A DNA stretch of 64,000 nt. Source: Novosphingobium ovatum (GTDB lineage: Bacteria > Pseudomonadota > Alphaproteobacteria > Sphingomonadales > Sphingomonadaceae). Positions 31,629-39,964 of this stretch are shown piece after piece; position 1 is the stretch's first letter, and each line of letters begins with the position of its first letter. The position numbers and the translations under genes were made by a program. The notes under the pieces are model-generated. The model had not been told where the DNA came from, ran no database searches, and saw only the letters and a list, made by a program, of their open reading frames with translations. The DNA is taken from NCBI RefSeq assembly GCF_009909235.1, contig NZ_JAAAPO010000005.1, positions 1-64,000 on the forward strand, read 5' to 3'.

Positions 31629-32306
31629 ATGCTTGTTTTTCCGACCTACGCCTTTTCGTTCAGCGGCATGAATGCCGACATCGAACGTCGCGTCACGTCT
31701 GGCGGCACGTCGCTATCCGGGCAAGAGGACGTGGTTTCGACCGACGGCGGCGGACGGTTTGCGGTCGAATTTTCCGCGCCATATCTGGATGAAATCGCAA
31801 TCGCGCGGGCATGGCGCGCATGGTCGGCTGAATTAGCAGGCGGTGTGACGGCGGTAATCGTGCCCATCGCGGACCTGCGCCACCAGTTCAATCAAGACAT
31901 TCGCGTGCCGACCACCCTGCCCTTCTGGACCGAAGCAGAGGCCATCAGCACCGACACGGGCGTCACTCTGGCGGCAGACGCGGCCTTGCGCGCGACCACT
32001 CTGGACCTTGCCATCGCCTATCTGCCCGGCCCGATGGAAGCTGGCATGTGGCTGTCCATCGACCATGCCACGATGCGGCACCGGGCCTATCGCATTGCGC
32101 GCGTTGTCAGCCAGACGGCGACCACCGCGAGCGTCACCTTGTCGCACCCCCTGCGCGAAGCGGCCACCGCTGGCGATCCGGTCGAGATGATCGACCCGCG
32201 CTGCGTCTGTCGGCTGGACGGAGATATGACCTCGCCGTCAGAAATCGGGTTCACCTCCAGCGACAAGGTGCGCTTTGTCGAGGATTTCCGGGGGAGCTAC
32301 ACATGA
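31629..32306 (+). CDS. Tail protein, 225 aa
   Basis: The protein begins LVFPTYAFSFSGMNADIERR and has IVPIADLRHQFNQDIRVPTT and WLSIDHATMRHRAYRIARVV. Composition and position between tail tip and spike fit a minor tail or adaptor protein. A chance in-frame copy of the 12-base late element lies inside it at 31846 without the rest of the pattern. It overlaps the next gene by 4 bp. Confidence 0.75.
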   Translation: MLVFPTYAFSFSGMNADIERRVTSGGTSLSGQEDVVSTDGGGRFAVEFSAPYLDEIAIARAWRAWSAELAGGVTAVIVPIADLRHQFNQDIRVPTTLPFWTEAEAISTDTGVTLAADAALRATTLDLAIAYLPGPMEAGMWLSIDHATMRHRAYRIARVVSQTATTASVTLSHPLREAATAGDPVEMIDPRCVCRLDGDMTSPSEIGFTSSDKVRFVEDFRGSYT

Positions 32307-32680
32307 TCCTTGGCGCGCAATACGACATCGCGGTCAATCGCTGGTCGCCCGCCACGCTGGCTATCGCGTTCACCGGCTTTGATTTCACGGGCGCGGCGGC
32401 TGCGCTGCATGTCCGGGCCTACAAGGACGCTGGCGGCGACCCGCTGCTGTCTCTGTCGGTGGGTGATGGCATCGCAATTTCGGTGGCGTCTGTTGATGGC
32501 CTCTCCACCTCCACTTTGACCCTGACCTTTGCCGAGGCCGATATCGAGGCGCTGCCGTTCACCGCGCCGCGCGGGGGCGATCTGGTGCTGGCCTATGATC
32601 TGGTCATCACCGGCGGCGGTGTGGGCAAGGTCCGCTGGCTGGAGGGCAAATTCACGGTGCGCGCGGGGGTGACTGTATAA
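32303..32680 (+). CDS. Small beta-rich tail protein, 125 aa
   Basis: ATG at 32303. A beta-rich protein (NRWSPATLAIAFTGFDFTGA, STSTLTLTFAEADIEAL, RWLEGKFTVRAGVTV) likely to be a fibre-adaptor or baseplate-like domain. Its stop overlaps the tail-spike ATG by 1 bp. Confidence 0.75.
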   Translation: MILGAQYDIAVNRWSPATLAIAFTGFDFTGAAAALHVRAYKDAGGDPLLSLSVGDGIAISVASVDGLSTSTLTLTFAEADIEALPFTAPRGGDLVLAYDLVITGGGVGKVRWLEGKFTVRAGVTV

Positions 32681-34902
32681 TGGCCGATGTGACGATCACC
32701 GTTTCGGATGGCGCTGCCATCGTTCAGCCGTTCGGCGCCGATGCGTTGACGCCTTTTCTCACGGCGGCATCCGGCTTGGCAACGGCGGCGCAAGGTAGCG
32801 CCAATGACGCGCAGACCTCTGCCGCGCTGGCTTCTGGGGCGGCAAACTACCGTGCCACCTTCGCCGCCGCGCTGGCTGATTTTGCGGTGGGCGAGGGTTT
32901 CACGACTGACGCGCTGGGCCGGATGGCAGCCTATCGCCGGATCTCGGCGGCACCTGGCTATGAGTTCGTGGCGGTGTCCATCGCCACTGATGTGCCTGTT
33001 TCGGCTGAGGCATATGAGACTGCGCCGGTGTCATCGCTTACCGCTGTGACCGGGACGCTGGCTGGCACGGTCCATGTTCAGGCTTCGACCGATGGCGCGC
33101 CGGTCCCGGCGGCTGACGGGGTGCTGTTTGACAGCGCGGGCGGTGATCTGATGACGGCCCTGTCCTATCCGGCTGATGCCGCGCTGACGGTGGCGAGCGG
33201 ATCGATCGCATTCGCCAATGCCAGCACCGACAAGGCGCTGGACTGCATGATCAAGGGCCCGGACGGGAACCTGCTGCAATGGTGCGGCGATGCGGTGACT
33301 GTGGACGCCACGTTCACATTGACCAGCTTCCCTGCCGCCGATCGCACGGGCGCACTGGTGGGCGCTGTGAACAATACGCTGGGGCTGTATGCGGCCGAGC
33401 TGAAGGCGCACCCCAGCGCGGCCACTCGCGCCTTTGCCCGGTTGTGGAATGCTGGGGCCATCCGGGCGAGCGACAGCAGCTATTATGCTTTCTCGGCGGG
33501 CGCATCGATCCGCGTGCGCTATGCCTATGTCGGCAATCAGGTCACCGCGACATGGACCTATCCCGCGACCGCCGACCACGTTCTGACCGAGACGCAGGTG
33601 TTTGCGCATACCTCTGACGAAATGCCACGGATGTTCTCGACGCTGGGCGTGCGCTTTGTGTCGGGCGCGATGTCTCTGACCGCGCTCAAGGTCAGTGCGC
33701 CTTACGCCGGTGCCACCTTCGCGTGTCTGGGCAACAGCCTGACGCAGGGCCGGGAGGCGGCGTCCTATGCCAATGGCTGGGCCTCGCTGCTGCGGGCTGA
33801 TTATCCGGGCGATGTGCTGATTTTCGGTGCCCCGTCCTCGAAAACCTCCGATTGGATCAGCAACCATGCGGTCACGTCGGTGGTGGCGATGGCTCCGAAG
33901 TATGCCTTTGTCGAACTGGGCACGAATGATTTCATCGCGGGCCGCACGCTCTCGGCTATCGAGGCGGACTATACCACGCTGATTGGCCAGTTGATCGCGG
34001 GCGGTATCACGCCGATCTGCCTGACCGCGCCGCCCATCGGCAACGCCAACGTGCCCACGTTCAACGCGTGGCTCAAGGCGCAGGCGTGGCCGGTGATCGA
34101 CATTTACGCCGTGCTGGTGGGCACTGGAACGGCGCTGAATGCCACCTATGACAGCGGCGACCATACCCATTGGAACGACGCTGGCCATGCGGCGGTGCGG
34201 GCGGCTGTGCGGGCCTATATCGACGCGCAGGGCTTGATCGCGCAGGCGCAGGAGCCGTATCTGATCAGCAACACGCTGACGGACAACGCGCGGCGCGTCC
34301 CGACTTCGCACGCGGTTTATGCGGCGCTGGAGGCATTTGACGGGCAGTTCGCCGAAACCGCTGACTTGGCTGCGCTTGACGCGACTGTTGATGGTCTTTC
34401 GACCACCGTGGCTGGCCACACCACGTCAATCGCCGCGCTGAACGGCTATCACGCTGATGAAACGACCGTTGGCGAGGAGATTCGCACGGCGGCGGATGCT
34501 GCTGCGGGGCGCAGTGCGTTGGGGCTAGGGACGGCATCCACACGGGACACGGGCTATTTTGTGGCGGCCAGCGCGATAACCAGTGGCAGTGGAACAAGTA
34601 GTCGATGGCATAAATTTCCGGATGGCTCTGGCGGCTATTTCCTTGAACAGTGGGGCTATGTCCCCGGTGGGAGCGAGGGGCCGTTCACGGTATCTTTCCC
34701 GGTTGAATATTCGCATGTGCCAAGCATAGGCGATATTCAACTGACAGGCGTGATCCCATCGAATGGTGATTACGACACTTGGCCTCAGCTTATTGATGGC
34801 ACGATCACTGCTGCTGGTTTTCAGGTGCGTGTGCAGTGGAGCGGCGGAACGGCTGGAAGCACGCTGCATAAAATCACGTGGCGCGTGAAGGCGCCGGCAT
34901 GA
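32680..34902 (+). CDS. Tail spike with SGNH/GDSL hydrolase domain
   Basis: This 740-residue protein has an Ala/Thr-rich N-terminal attachment region. An SGNH hydrolase domain (about residues 345-515) has block I CLGNSLTQG with the nucleophile Ser, block III VELGTNDF, and block V DHTHWNDAGH with catalytic Asp and His. A trimerisation-like segment (LAALDATVDGLSTTVAGHTT) and a C-terminal beta domain follow. Such esterases remove acetyl groups from surface polysaccharide during adsorption. Confidence 0.9.
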   Translation: MADVTITVSDGAAIVQPFGADALTPFLTAASGLATAAQGSANDAQTSAALASGAANYRATFAAALADFAVGEGFTTDALGRMAAYRRISAAPGYEFVAVSIATDVPVSAEAYETAPVSSLTAVTGTLAGTVHVQASTDGAPVPAADGVLFDSAGGDLMTALSYPADAALTVASGSIAFANASTDKALDCMIKGPDGNLLQWCGDAVTVDATFTLTSFPAADRTGALVGAVNNTLGLYAAELKAHPSAATRAFARLWNAGAIRASDSSYYAFSAGASIRVRYAYVGNQVTATWTYPATADHVLTETQVFAHTSDEMPRMFSTLGVRFVSGAMSLTALKVSAPYAGATFACLGNSLTQGREAASYANGWASLLRADYPGDVLIFGAPSSKTSDWISNHAVTSVVAMAPKYAFVELGTNDFIAGRTLSAIEADYTTLIGQLIAGGITPICLTAPPIGNANVPTFNAWLKAQAWPVIDIYAVLVGTGTALNATYDSGDHTHWNDAGHAAVRAAVRAYIDAQGLIAQAQEPYLISNTLTDNARRVPTSHAVYAALEAFDGQFAETADLAALDATVDGLSTTVAGHTTSIAALNGYHADETTVGEEIRTAADAAAGRSALGLGTASTRDTGYFVAASAITSGSGTSSRWHKFPDGSGGYFLEQWGYVPGGSEGPFTVSFPVEYSHVPSIGDIQLTGVIPSNGDYDTWPQLIDGTITAAGFQVRVQWSGGTAGSTLHKITWRVKAPA

Positions 34903-35207
34903 GCGATCCGGCGATCATCCCGGACGCCTATGTCTGGACAGGCGGCGCGGGAATGCTGGGCCGCCTGATGTTCCACGCGCGCGAGGTCCAGCGCGGCAAT
35001 CGCAAGCCATGGTCTGCGGCGTTGCTGTTCGATCTGCCCATCGCGCTGGGCATGGGCTGGGTCGCCTATGGCTGCTGCGCGTGGTGGCATCTTGACCTGC
35101 AACCCACTGTCACCGCCGCGATCATCGCCAGTTACCTTGGTCCCTACACGCTCGACCGCTTGGTCGCGCGCGCGGCGGACAAGTATTTCGGAGCGGAAAA
35201 GCAATGA
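34899..35207 (+). CDS. Putative holin, 102 aa
   Basis: ATG at 34899 overlaps the spike stop by 4 bp. The protein has two membrane segments (LLFDLPIALGMGWVAYGCCA and TAAIIASYLGPYTL) and a charged tail ending AADKYFGAEKQ, like phage_holin_3/LydA-type proteins. It overlaps the endolysin gene by 4 bp, the classical holin-endolysin pair that times lysis. Confidence 0.8.
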   Translation: MSDPAIIPDAYVWTGGAGMLGRLMFHAREVQRGNRKPWSAALLFDLPIALGMGWVAYGCCAWWHLDLQPTVTAAIIASYLGPYTLDRLVARAADKYFGAEKQ

Positions 35208-35749
35208 GCAATTCTCTGGCCGCATACCCCCATCTGACCGCGCCCGATGCCCCGCGCATGATCGCGGTGGCCGTGCCCCTGTTGGGCGTGGCCGAGGTGG
35301 TGGGGCATGGATCGAACGCCACCATCATCAGCTGGCGCGACGAGCTGGCCGCCTCCGGGGTGAACGTGGCCGGACTTTCCGACGATGACGTGCCGTGGTG
35401 CGGGCTGTTCGTGGCCCTTTGCGCGCACCGCGCGGGAAAGCCGGTGGTGGCCGATCCCCTGTGGGCGCGCAACTGGAGCAAATTCGGGACCCGCGCCGAC
35501 CGCGTGTCGCTGGGCGATGTGCTGGTGTTCAGCCGCAAGGGCGGTGGCGGCCATGTCGGCCTGTATGTGGCCGAAGATGCCCAGCAATACCACGTCCTGG
35601 GCGGCAATCAGGGCAACCGGGTGGCGATCGAAACGATCCCCAAATGGCGCTGCATCGACCGCCGCCGCCCGCCCTATCATCAACAGCCCGCCAGCGTCCG
35701 CCCCTATCAGGTGGCCGCCGGGGGCGTTGTTTCCATCAGTCAGGCATAG
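35204..35749 (+). CDS. TIGR02594-type endolysin (Cys/His peptidoglycan hydrolase)
   Basis: The 181-residue protein contains DDVPWCGLFVALCAHRAGKP (Cys66), GDVLVFSRKGGGGHVGLYVA (His117) and YHVLGGNQGNRVAIE, the signature of TIGR02594 proteins with an NlpC/P60-type Cys-His pair. It cleaves peptidoglycan peptides at lysis. No signal peptide is visible, so release depends on the holin. Confidence 0.9.
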   Translation: MSNSLAAYPHLTAPDAPRMIAVAVPLLGVAEVVGHGSNATIISWRDELAASGVNVAGLSDDDVPWCGLFVALCAHRAGKPVVADPLWARNWSKFGTRADRVSLGDVLVFSRKGGGGHVGLYVAEDAQQYHVLGGNQGNRVAIETIPKWRCIDRRRPPYHQQPASVRPYQVAAGGVVSISQA

Positions 35750-35758
35750 GAGGCCGAC

Positions 35759-36001
35759 ATGCGTTTGACCCTGATCGAAAATTGGGCGCGGCATCTGTGG
35801 GCCGCGTGGTCGGTGCGGATCGCCTATCTGGTGGCGCTGCCCGGCATCGTGTGGCCGGTGATCCCGGATGATGTGCGCGCCGCGTTGCCGCCCGAATATG
35901 TCCAGATTTTTGCCATCGTGGCCGCCGTGTCGATCGCGGTGGCGCGGGTGGTGCAACAGCCCAAATTGACCGGAGTGGGCCAGACGGGGGCGGGCGAATG
36001 A
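35759..36001 (+). CDS. Small membrane protein of the lysis cassette (DUF7940-like)
   Basis: An 80-residue protein starting MRLTLIENWARHLWAAWSVR with two hydrophobic segments (IAYLVALPGIVWPVI and IFAIVAAVSIAVARVV). This type often lies beside alphaproteobacterial phage endolysins and may be a second holin or antiholin. AGGAGG precedes the ATG. It overlaps the next gene by 4 bp. Confidence 0.78.
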   Translation: MRLTLIENWARHLWAAWSVRIAYLVALPGIVWPVIPDDVRAALPPEYVQIFAIVAAVSIAVARVVQQPKLTGVGQTGAGE

Positions 36002-36336
36002 GCGCCGCGATGATGGCCGTGCTGTTGATCGGCGCACATTTCATCTGCGACTATCCGCTGCAGGGCGATTTTCTGGCCAAGGCGAAAAGCCGGGTTGCGC
36101 CTATCCCCGGTGTGCCATGGCAGCAGGCGATGGCGGCCCATTGCGCCATCCATGGCGCGGCTGTCGCGATCATCACCGGCCTGTGGTGGCTGGCATTGGC
36201 CGAGGGCTGCATCCACTGGATCACTGATGATGCCAAATGCCGGGGCCGACTGTCATTTAATCAGGATCAGGCCATCCATGTGGTCTGCAAGGCCGGGTGG
36301 CTGTTCGCGGCTGTTCTGGCGGGCAACGCGGCATGA
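35998..36336 (+). CDS. DUF3307-type membrane protein
   Basis: The 112-residue protein contains HFICDYPLQGDFLAKAKSR, HCAIHGAAVAIITGLWWLAL and DQAIHVVCKAGWLF, the conserved His/Asp pattern of DUF3307 membrane proteins found in phages and bacteria. The biochemical role is unknown. Its place between holin-like genes and spanins suggests a part in lysis or membrane modification. Confidence 0.82.
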   Translation: MSAAMMAVLLIGAHFICDYPLQGDFLAKAKSRVAPIPGVPWQQAMAAHCAIHGAAVAIITGLWWLALAEGCIHWITDDAKCRGRLSFNQDQAIHVVCKAGWLFAAVLAGNAA

Positions 36337-37025
36337 CCGCCACCGCGATCTGGGCCGCCGTGCGCGCGTGGCGGCTGTGGGCCGCGCTGGGCGGCCTGTG
36401 GCGCGAATGTCTGGACCGGGCGGGGGGTTGGCTGGTGCTGGCGTTGTTCGCGCTGTGTGGCGTCCAGACGGTCCGCATTGACGGTTTGCATATCAGCCTG
36501 CCGTTGATCTGGTGGCGCGTGCCGATTGTCAGCGTGGAGGGGTGGCGGCCTCGCGCGCTGACGGCCGAGGCGACCATCGCCGAAATCACCGCCGCGCAAA
36601 AGTCCGCCGCCACCGCGCAGGCCACCGAAAACCACCGTCCCGCCGCGATCAGTGCGGCCTTGGCCAAAGGGATCGATCATGGATCAGCCGAATTTGACGC
36701 CGCCGTCACCGCCGCCGCCCGCCGCTATGCGGCTGCGCATCCTGCTGGACAGTGCGTGGTGGGCCTCAGCGCTGGCATTGGCCGGGCTGGCGGTGGCGCT
36801 GGCGGGCTGCGCTCACCCGGCGCTGTCGGTGGCCACGGCGCGGCCGATCTGCGCGGAGCCGATCACGCTGCCCCGCGTGGCGGTGGCGCAGACCTATCTG
36901 CCGAGCTGGTGGCCGTCCCAGCCGCCGACGTTACCGGCTGCACCGCCAACACCGCAGACCTCATCAAACTGCGTGCCTGGGCCGCAGGGATGATCGCGGC
37001 TGGTGTCGCCAAAGTGGAGGATTGA
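36333..37025 (+). CDS. Inner-membrane spanin (Rz-like)
   Basis: ATG at 36333 gives 230 residues with one N-terminal membrane helix (GGWLVLALFALCGVQTV) and a periplasmic helical region (TAEATIAEITAAQKSAATAQ). The C-terminal 100 residues overlap the outer-membrane spanin gene in another frame and are accordingly low in complexity. The two spanins connect the membranes and fuse them in the final lysis step. Confidence 0.72.
   Translation: MTATAIWAAVRAWRLWAALGGLWRECLDRAGGWLVLALFALCGVQTVRIDGLHISLPLIWWRVPIVSVEGWRPRALTAEATIAEITAAQKSAATAQATENHRPAAISAALAKGIDHGSAEFDAAVTAAARRYAAAHPAGQCVVGLSAGIGRAGGGAGGLRSPGAVGGHGAADLRGADHAAPRGGGADLSAELVAVPAADVTGCTANTADLIKLRAWAAGMIAAGVAKVED
36679..36993 (+). CDS. Outer-membrane spanin lipoprotein (Rz1-like), nested
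   Basis: This gene lies entirely inside the Rz-like gene in the +1 frame. ATG at 36679 (AAGGG eight bases upstream) gives 104 residues; ATG at 36727 directly starts the signal peptide. The lipobox ALAGC is at residues 40-44 of the longer form, and the mature part is Pro-rich (PSWWPSQPPTLPAAPPTPQT). Lipobox, proline content and nested position are the defining features of Rz1. Confidence 0.8.
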   Translation: MDQPNLTPPSPPPPAAMRLRILLDSAWWASALALAGLAVALAGCAHPALSVATARPICAEPITLPRVAVAQTYLPSWWPSQPPTLPAAPPTPQTSSNCVPGPQG

Positions 37026-37028
37026 CCG

Positions 37029-37439
37029 ATGGTATCTCAAGTTTCCGCCCTTGCTGGCGCAGATCGCACATACAAGGATTTGGGCGATGGCGTGTTTATT
37101 CAGCTCGTCTCGGTTGTGGGTATGGATGCCTTCGCCGCCACCAGTCAGCCGGTCAGTGGCACGCTTTCGGCTTCCGGCAACAGCGGGGAGTTTACGCCGC
37201 AACTGGCGCGTCCGATCTGGGTCACCCTGTCAGGGTCGTGGGCCGGCAGCGTCCAGCTGAAACGCTCGATCAATGGCGGCTCGACATGGCAGGCGATCAC
37301 GACCGGGAGTGGAACGGTGAAGGGTGTTTGGACGGGCAGCGTCAATGCCCAGATCACCGAGGAAACCTGCTCCCGAGCCATCTACCGCCTTGAGGCCACC
37401 CTTACCTCCGGCGCCCTGACCTATGAGGTGTATCAATGA
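37029..37439 (+). CDS. Unknown late protein, possible beta-sandwich, 136 aa
   Basis: A Ser/Thr/Gly-rich protein, probably all-beta (PVSGTLSASGNSGEFTPQLA, WAGSVQLKRSINGGSTWQAI). The S-I-N-G-G-x-T-W pattern occurs in carbohydrate-binding or sialidase-like repeats, but here only once. It overlaps the following SGNH gene by 4 bp, so it may be an adaptor or chaperone for it. Confidence 0.72.
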   Translation: MVSQVSALAGADRTYKDLGDGVFIQLVSVVGMDAFAATSQPVSGTLSASGNSGEFTPQLARPIWVTLSGSWAGSVQLKRSINGGSTWQAITTGSGTVKGVWTGSVNAQITEETCSRAIYRLEATLTSGALTYEVYQ

Positions 37440-38893
37440 CCATGGACTTTGATGCGCGGGACGAGGCGGAGGCTGCCCGCGCTTTGGCGCTGAATGCGCA
37501 AGGCGTGGGGGCGTACCGCGACCAGTTCGGTCAGATCGCCGCTGCGTTTCGTCAGTCGCAGTCGGGCAATGTCTATACGCGCCCCCCGCTGATTGCGCCG
37601 CCCGCGTGGACCACCAGCATGACCGTTGCGCGTGGCGATATGGTGGCCGCGAACGGCTACTGGTACGCTGCGATACAGGCTGGAACGACTGCTTCAAGTG
37701 GCAGCGGCCCCTCGTTCGTAACGAACTATGCCAGCGATGGCACCGTTCTGTGGTCCTATGTCGGACCCGCACAAATCAGCACGAATGACGCCACCGCGCC
37801 GACTGTCGCGCAGACCACAAGCGACCCGGCCTATGGCAATTACTCGTGGAAATACAAGGACATTCCGTCTGCGTTTTCGCTATTCGGGGCGTATGCGGCT
37901 TATGACGGTGCGAACCGACTGATCCCCACCGGCTTTAACGCCAAGGCCGCAACACCGTCCTACACGCCGGGGCGGCGCATCGAGTTCCATTGCGACAGTT
38001 CGCGGGTTGTCATTGACGCGGCTGGATCTACCTCAACGTCCTCTTGGCGGATCGCCGTTGACCAGTATGACGGCCAAGGGCTGCGGTTCATCAAGCCGGG
38101 AGGCTTTCCGCTCGCCAGCCCGTATATTTCGCTGACCTGGCCCGCGATGAAGCGGCGGCGGTATGTCATCTTTCTGTCGGCACAGGGGTATGACGCATTC
38201 AACCGGGTTGAGATCGACGCTCAGGCGCAGGTTTGGACCGAGCCGGGTAAGGTCATGCGCGGGGTGGTTATCTCTGACAGCACCGTTGCTGGGTCTGGCT
38301 GGGGGCCGTGGCTGGCCGGAAATGACGTGTGCAACCGCTTGGCGATGACGCTGGGCGTTCAGGATATGTGGTCGTTCTCGACTGGCGGGACGGGTGAGCT
38401 GAATCCCGGTGGATCGTCCTATTACAAGTACGGTGAGCGGATTGCCGAAGCGCTGGCGCTCAATCCGGCGTTGTGGTTTATCGCAGGTTCGGTCAATGAT
38501 CGCACCGGCAATGGATACACGTCCGCGCAATTGACGGCGGCAACTACAGCCACGATGCAGGCCATTCGGGCGGGTGGGAATACCGGCGTCATCCTGCGCG
38601 GCGGCGTGTTTCCGCTGATCGACAACAGCGACCTGACAACGGCGGAGACGGCGATCAAGGCGGGGTACGATGTGTTCGCCGCGACCGACCAGTACCCCCA
38701 CGGCTGGGTGCCTGCGTCCAGCGCTGTTCCGCCGATCATCACATGGGGCTACAACAGCGCGTCCGGCATTTGGGGGTCGAACAACGGGCGCTATCTCGGC
38801 GGTGACGGCCATCCCATTGACCGGGGCACGGCGCATCTGTCCGACCGTTACGCGGCGGGCATTATGACCGCGCTGTCCCCGTATTTGCCGTGA
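37436..38893 (+). CDS. Second SGNH hydrolase tail/surface protein
   Basis: The 485-residue protein has an N-terminal region with a short carbohydrate-binding-like stretch (YWYAAIQAGTTASSGSGPSF). An SGNH domain follows from about residue 275: block I VVISDSTVAG, block III FIAGSVND and block V GGDGHPIDRG with Asp/His. It is not closely similar to the tail spike. Placed after the lysis genes, it may be a late-acquired tail fibre or a secreted esterase acting on host polysaccharide. A terminator follows. Confidence 0.82.
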   Translation: MTMDFDARDEAEAARALALNAQGVGAYRDQFGQIAAAFRQSQSGNVYTRPPLIAPPAWTTSMTVARGDMVAANGYWYAAIQAGTTASSGSGPSFVTNYASDGTVLWSYVGPAQISTNDATAPTVAQTTSDPAYGNYSWKYKDIPSAFSLFGAYAAYDGANRLIPTGFNAKAATPSYTPGRRIEFHCDSSRVVIDAAGSTSTSSWRIAVDQYDGQGLRFIKPGGFPLASPYISLTWPAMKRRRYVIFLSAQGYDAFNRVEIDAQAQVWTEPGKVMRGVVISDSTVAGSGWGPWLAGNDVCNRLAMTLGVQDMWSFSTGGTGELNPGGSSYYKYGERIAEALALNPALWFIAGSVNDRTGNGYTSAQLTAATTATMQAIRAGGNTGVILRGGVFPLIDNSDLTTAETAIKAGYDVFAATDQYPHGWVPASSAVPPIITWGYNSASGIWGSNNGRYLGGDGHPIDRGTAHLSDRYAAGIMTALSPYLP

Positions 38894-38901
38894 CACAACA
38901 C

Positions 38902-38927
38902 GGGCCGCTCTCACCGGGCGGCCCTTT
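38902..38927 (+). terminator. Terminator at the end of the late region
   Basis: GGGCCGC-TCTCACCGG-GCGGCCC followed by TTT. The stem is symmetrical and could also stop the converging leftward transcript ending at 38962. Confidence 0.75.
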
Positions 38928-38961
38928 GCTGATCGTCTGTGAGCGTCAAGCGGGGTTGATG

Positions 38962-39342
38962 TTAGCGGATGGGGGTTTGGCGGTCGTCAACCGGCCTGCG
39001 CGCCTGTCGCGCCGTGCGGGTGGCAGCCGTCTCACCCACATGCACCGGCCCGGTACTGCCCAGCACAAAATCAGCAGCGGCCATTAGGCTGGAGGCGTCT
39101 GCGCCGTCCGTGTTGATCTCGATCGGCGGCGAGCCATTTAACTCCCATGCCTCGCGGATTGTCTCGGCGCGCTCGATGATTGCGGCCTCTGCCTGCCGCA
39201 ATTGATCCCACGCGCCCTGCGGCACTGGATTGCGGCCCGCCGACCATGACTTGACCGTATCCAAACGCACCCCGTGCAGCGTTGCCGCCTCGGCTTGCGA
39301 TAGGCCGAGGCGGGACAGGCAAGCGGCATAGAGGGTTCTCAT
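38962..39342 (-). CDS. XRE/Aca-like helix-turn-helix regulator
   Basis: A 126-residue protein with an N-terminal helix-turn-helix (LSRLGLSQAEAATLHGVRLD followed by TVKSWSAGRNPVPQGAWDQL). The order resembles YdiL/Aca2-type regulators, which repress operons of small phage genes such as anti-CRISPRs. The C-terminal part is unrelated to any family recognised. It is the second gene of a two-gene operon behind a perfect inverted repeat. Confidence 0.8.
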   Translation of the reverse strand: MRTLYAACLSRLGLSQAEAATLHGVRLDTVKSWSAGRNPVPQGAWDQLRQAEAAIIERAETIREAWELNGSPPIEINTDGADASSLMAAADFVLGSTGPVHVGETAATRTARQARRPVDDRQTPIR

Positions 39343-39542
39343 TTACCCACGCCAGCGCGAAGGCTTGCACGAAATCCGTTCAGCATGAATTCGCTGCCGA
39401 GACCCGCTGCAATCACTGCATCGTCATGGCGAGATGCCAGAACAAGTTCACGCTCTGCCATCATAGTCTTGCGGCGGCGGGCGGCGACATTAGGTGCCAT
39501 GCGGGCCAGAGCGCGTTCTTGTTTGGCGGTCAACTTGATCAT
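39339..39542 (-). CDS. Small basic protein in an HTH-regulated operon, 67 aa
   Basis: The protein begins IKLTAKQERALARMAPNVAA and continues RRRKTMMAERELVLASRHDD. It is basic, helical and of unknown function. It overlaps the HTH gene by 4 bp and is led by AAGGAGACC-type ribosome site and an inverted repeat. Small gene plus Aca-like regulator near a prophage end is a layout known for anti-CRISPR loci, but nothing in the sequence itself shows that activity. Confidence 0.7.
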   Translation of the reverse strand: MIKLTAKQERALARMAPNVAARRRKTMMAERELVLASRHDDAVIAAGLGSEFMLNGFRASLRAGVGK

Positions 39543-39597
39543 TTGAGGTCTCCTTACCTATCGCGGTGGGCCATCCCTCCGCTCTTGATGCGCTCAA

Positions 39598-39616
39598 TAT
39601 ACACCATCCGTGTATA
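39598..39616. promoter_or_regulatory. Inverted-repeat operator of the HTH operon
   Basis: TATACAC-CATCC-GTGTATA, a perfect seven-bp inverted repeat, 56 bp upstream of the small gene. It is AT-rich against its surroundings and well placed to overlap the operon promoter. It is the likely binding site for the encoded HTH protein. Confidence 0.7.
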
Positions 39617-39661
39617 ACGTCAACACCCATTCGCAGAAAAATCGCGATGCTGGTGAGATTG

Positions 39662-39964
39662 TCAACCGGCCTGCTTGGCAAGAAAAGCGCGGGCTTTGCG
39701 GACAACGCCGCGCCATGCTGCACGGGCGTTCTTATCGCCATTTGCACCGTGGAAGTTCGACTGATCGTGTTGATTTATGGCACCAATAATCGCCACCGCC
39801 TCGGCAAGCTGGGCGCGCAACCCGCATTCGGGCATCCCATACTCGCCGCAAACCAGTTGCTCCGGGTGGACGCATTGGCGCGCCAGCAGTTCTTCACCCT
39901 CGCCCACCACCGCCCGCAACTGCTTGATCTCGGCGGCTTTGGCTGCGGTATACTCCCATTCCAT
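39662..39964 (-). CDS. Right-arm phage protein, 100 aa
   Basis: ATG at 39964 overlaps the upstream stop by 1 bp. Helical protein (TAAKAAEIKQLRAVVGEGEE ... RGVVRKARAFLAKQAG) with a central C-H-C-C cluster (QCVHPEQLVCGEYGMPECGL) that may bind metal. Function unknown. Confidence 0.65.
   Translation of the reverse strand: MEWEYTAAKAAEIKQLRAVVGEGEELLARQCVHPEQLVCGEYGMPECGLRAQLAEAVAIIGAINQHDQSNFHGANGDKNARAAWRGVVRKARAFLAKQAG

Noticed and set aside
31846..31857. A seventh TGACGGCGGTAA inside the 225-residue tail gene.
   Set aside because: It encodes ordinary residues (GVTAVI) and lacks the TA-containing hexamer at bases 31-36 and any start codon at the expected distance. It is probably chance or a decoy.
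33031..34419. A 462-codon minus-strand frame inside the tail spike gene.
   Set aside because: Arg/His/Gly-rich shadow of the SGNH tail spike, with no recognisable domain.
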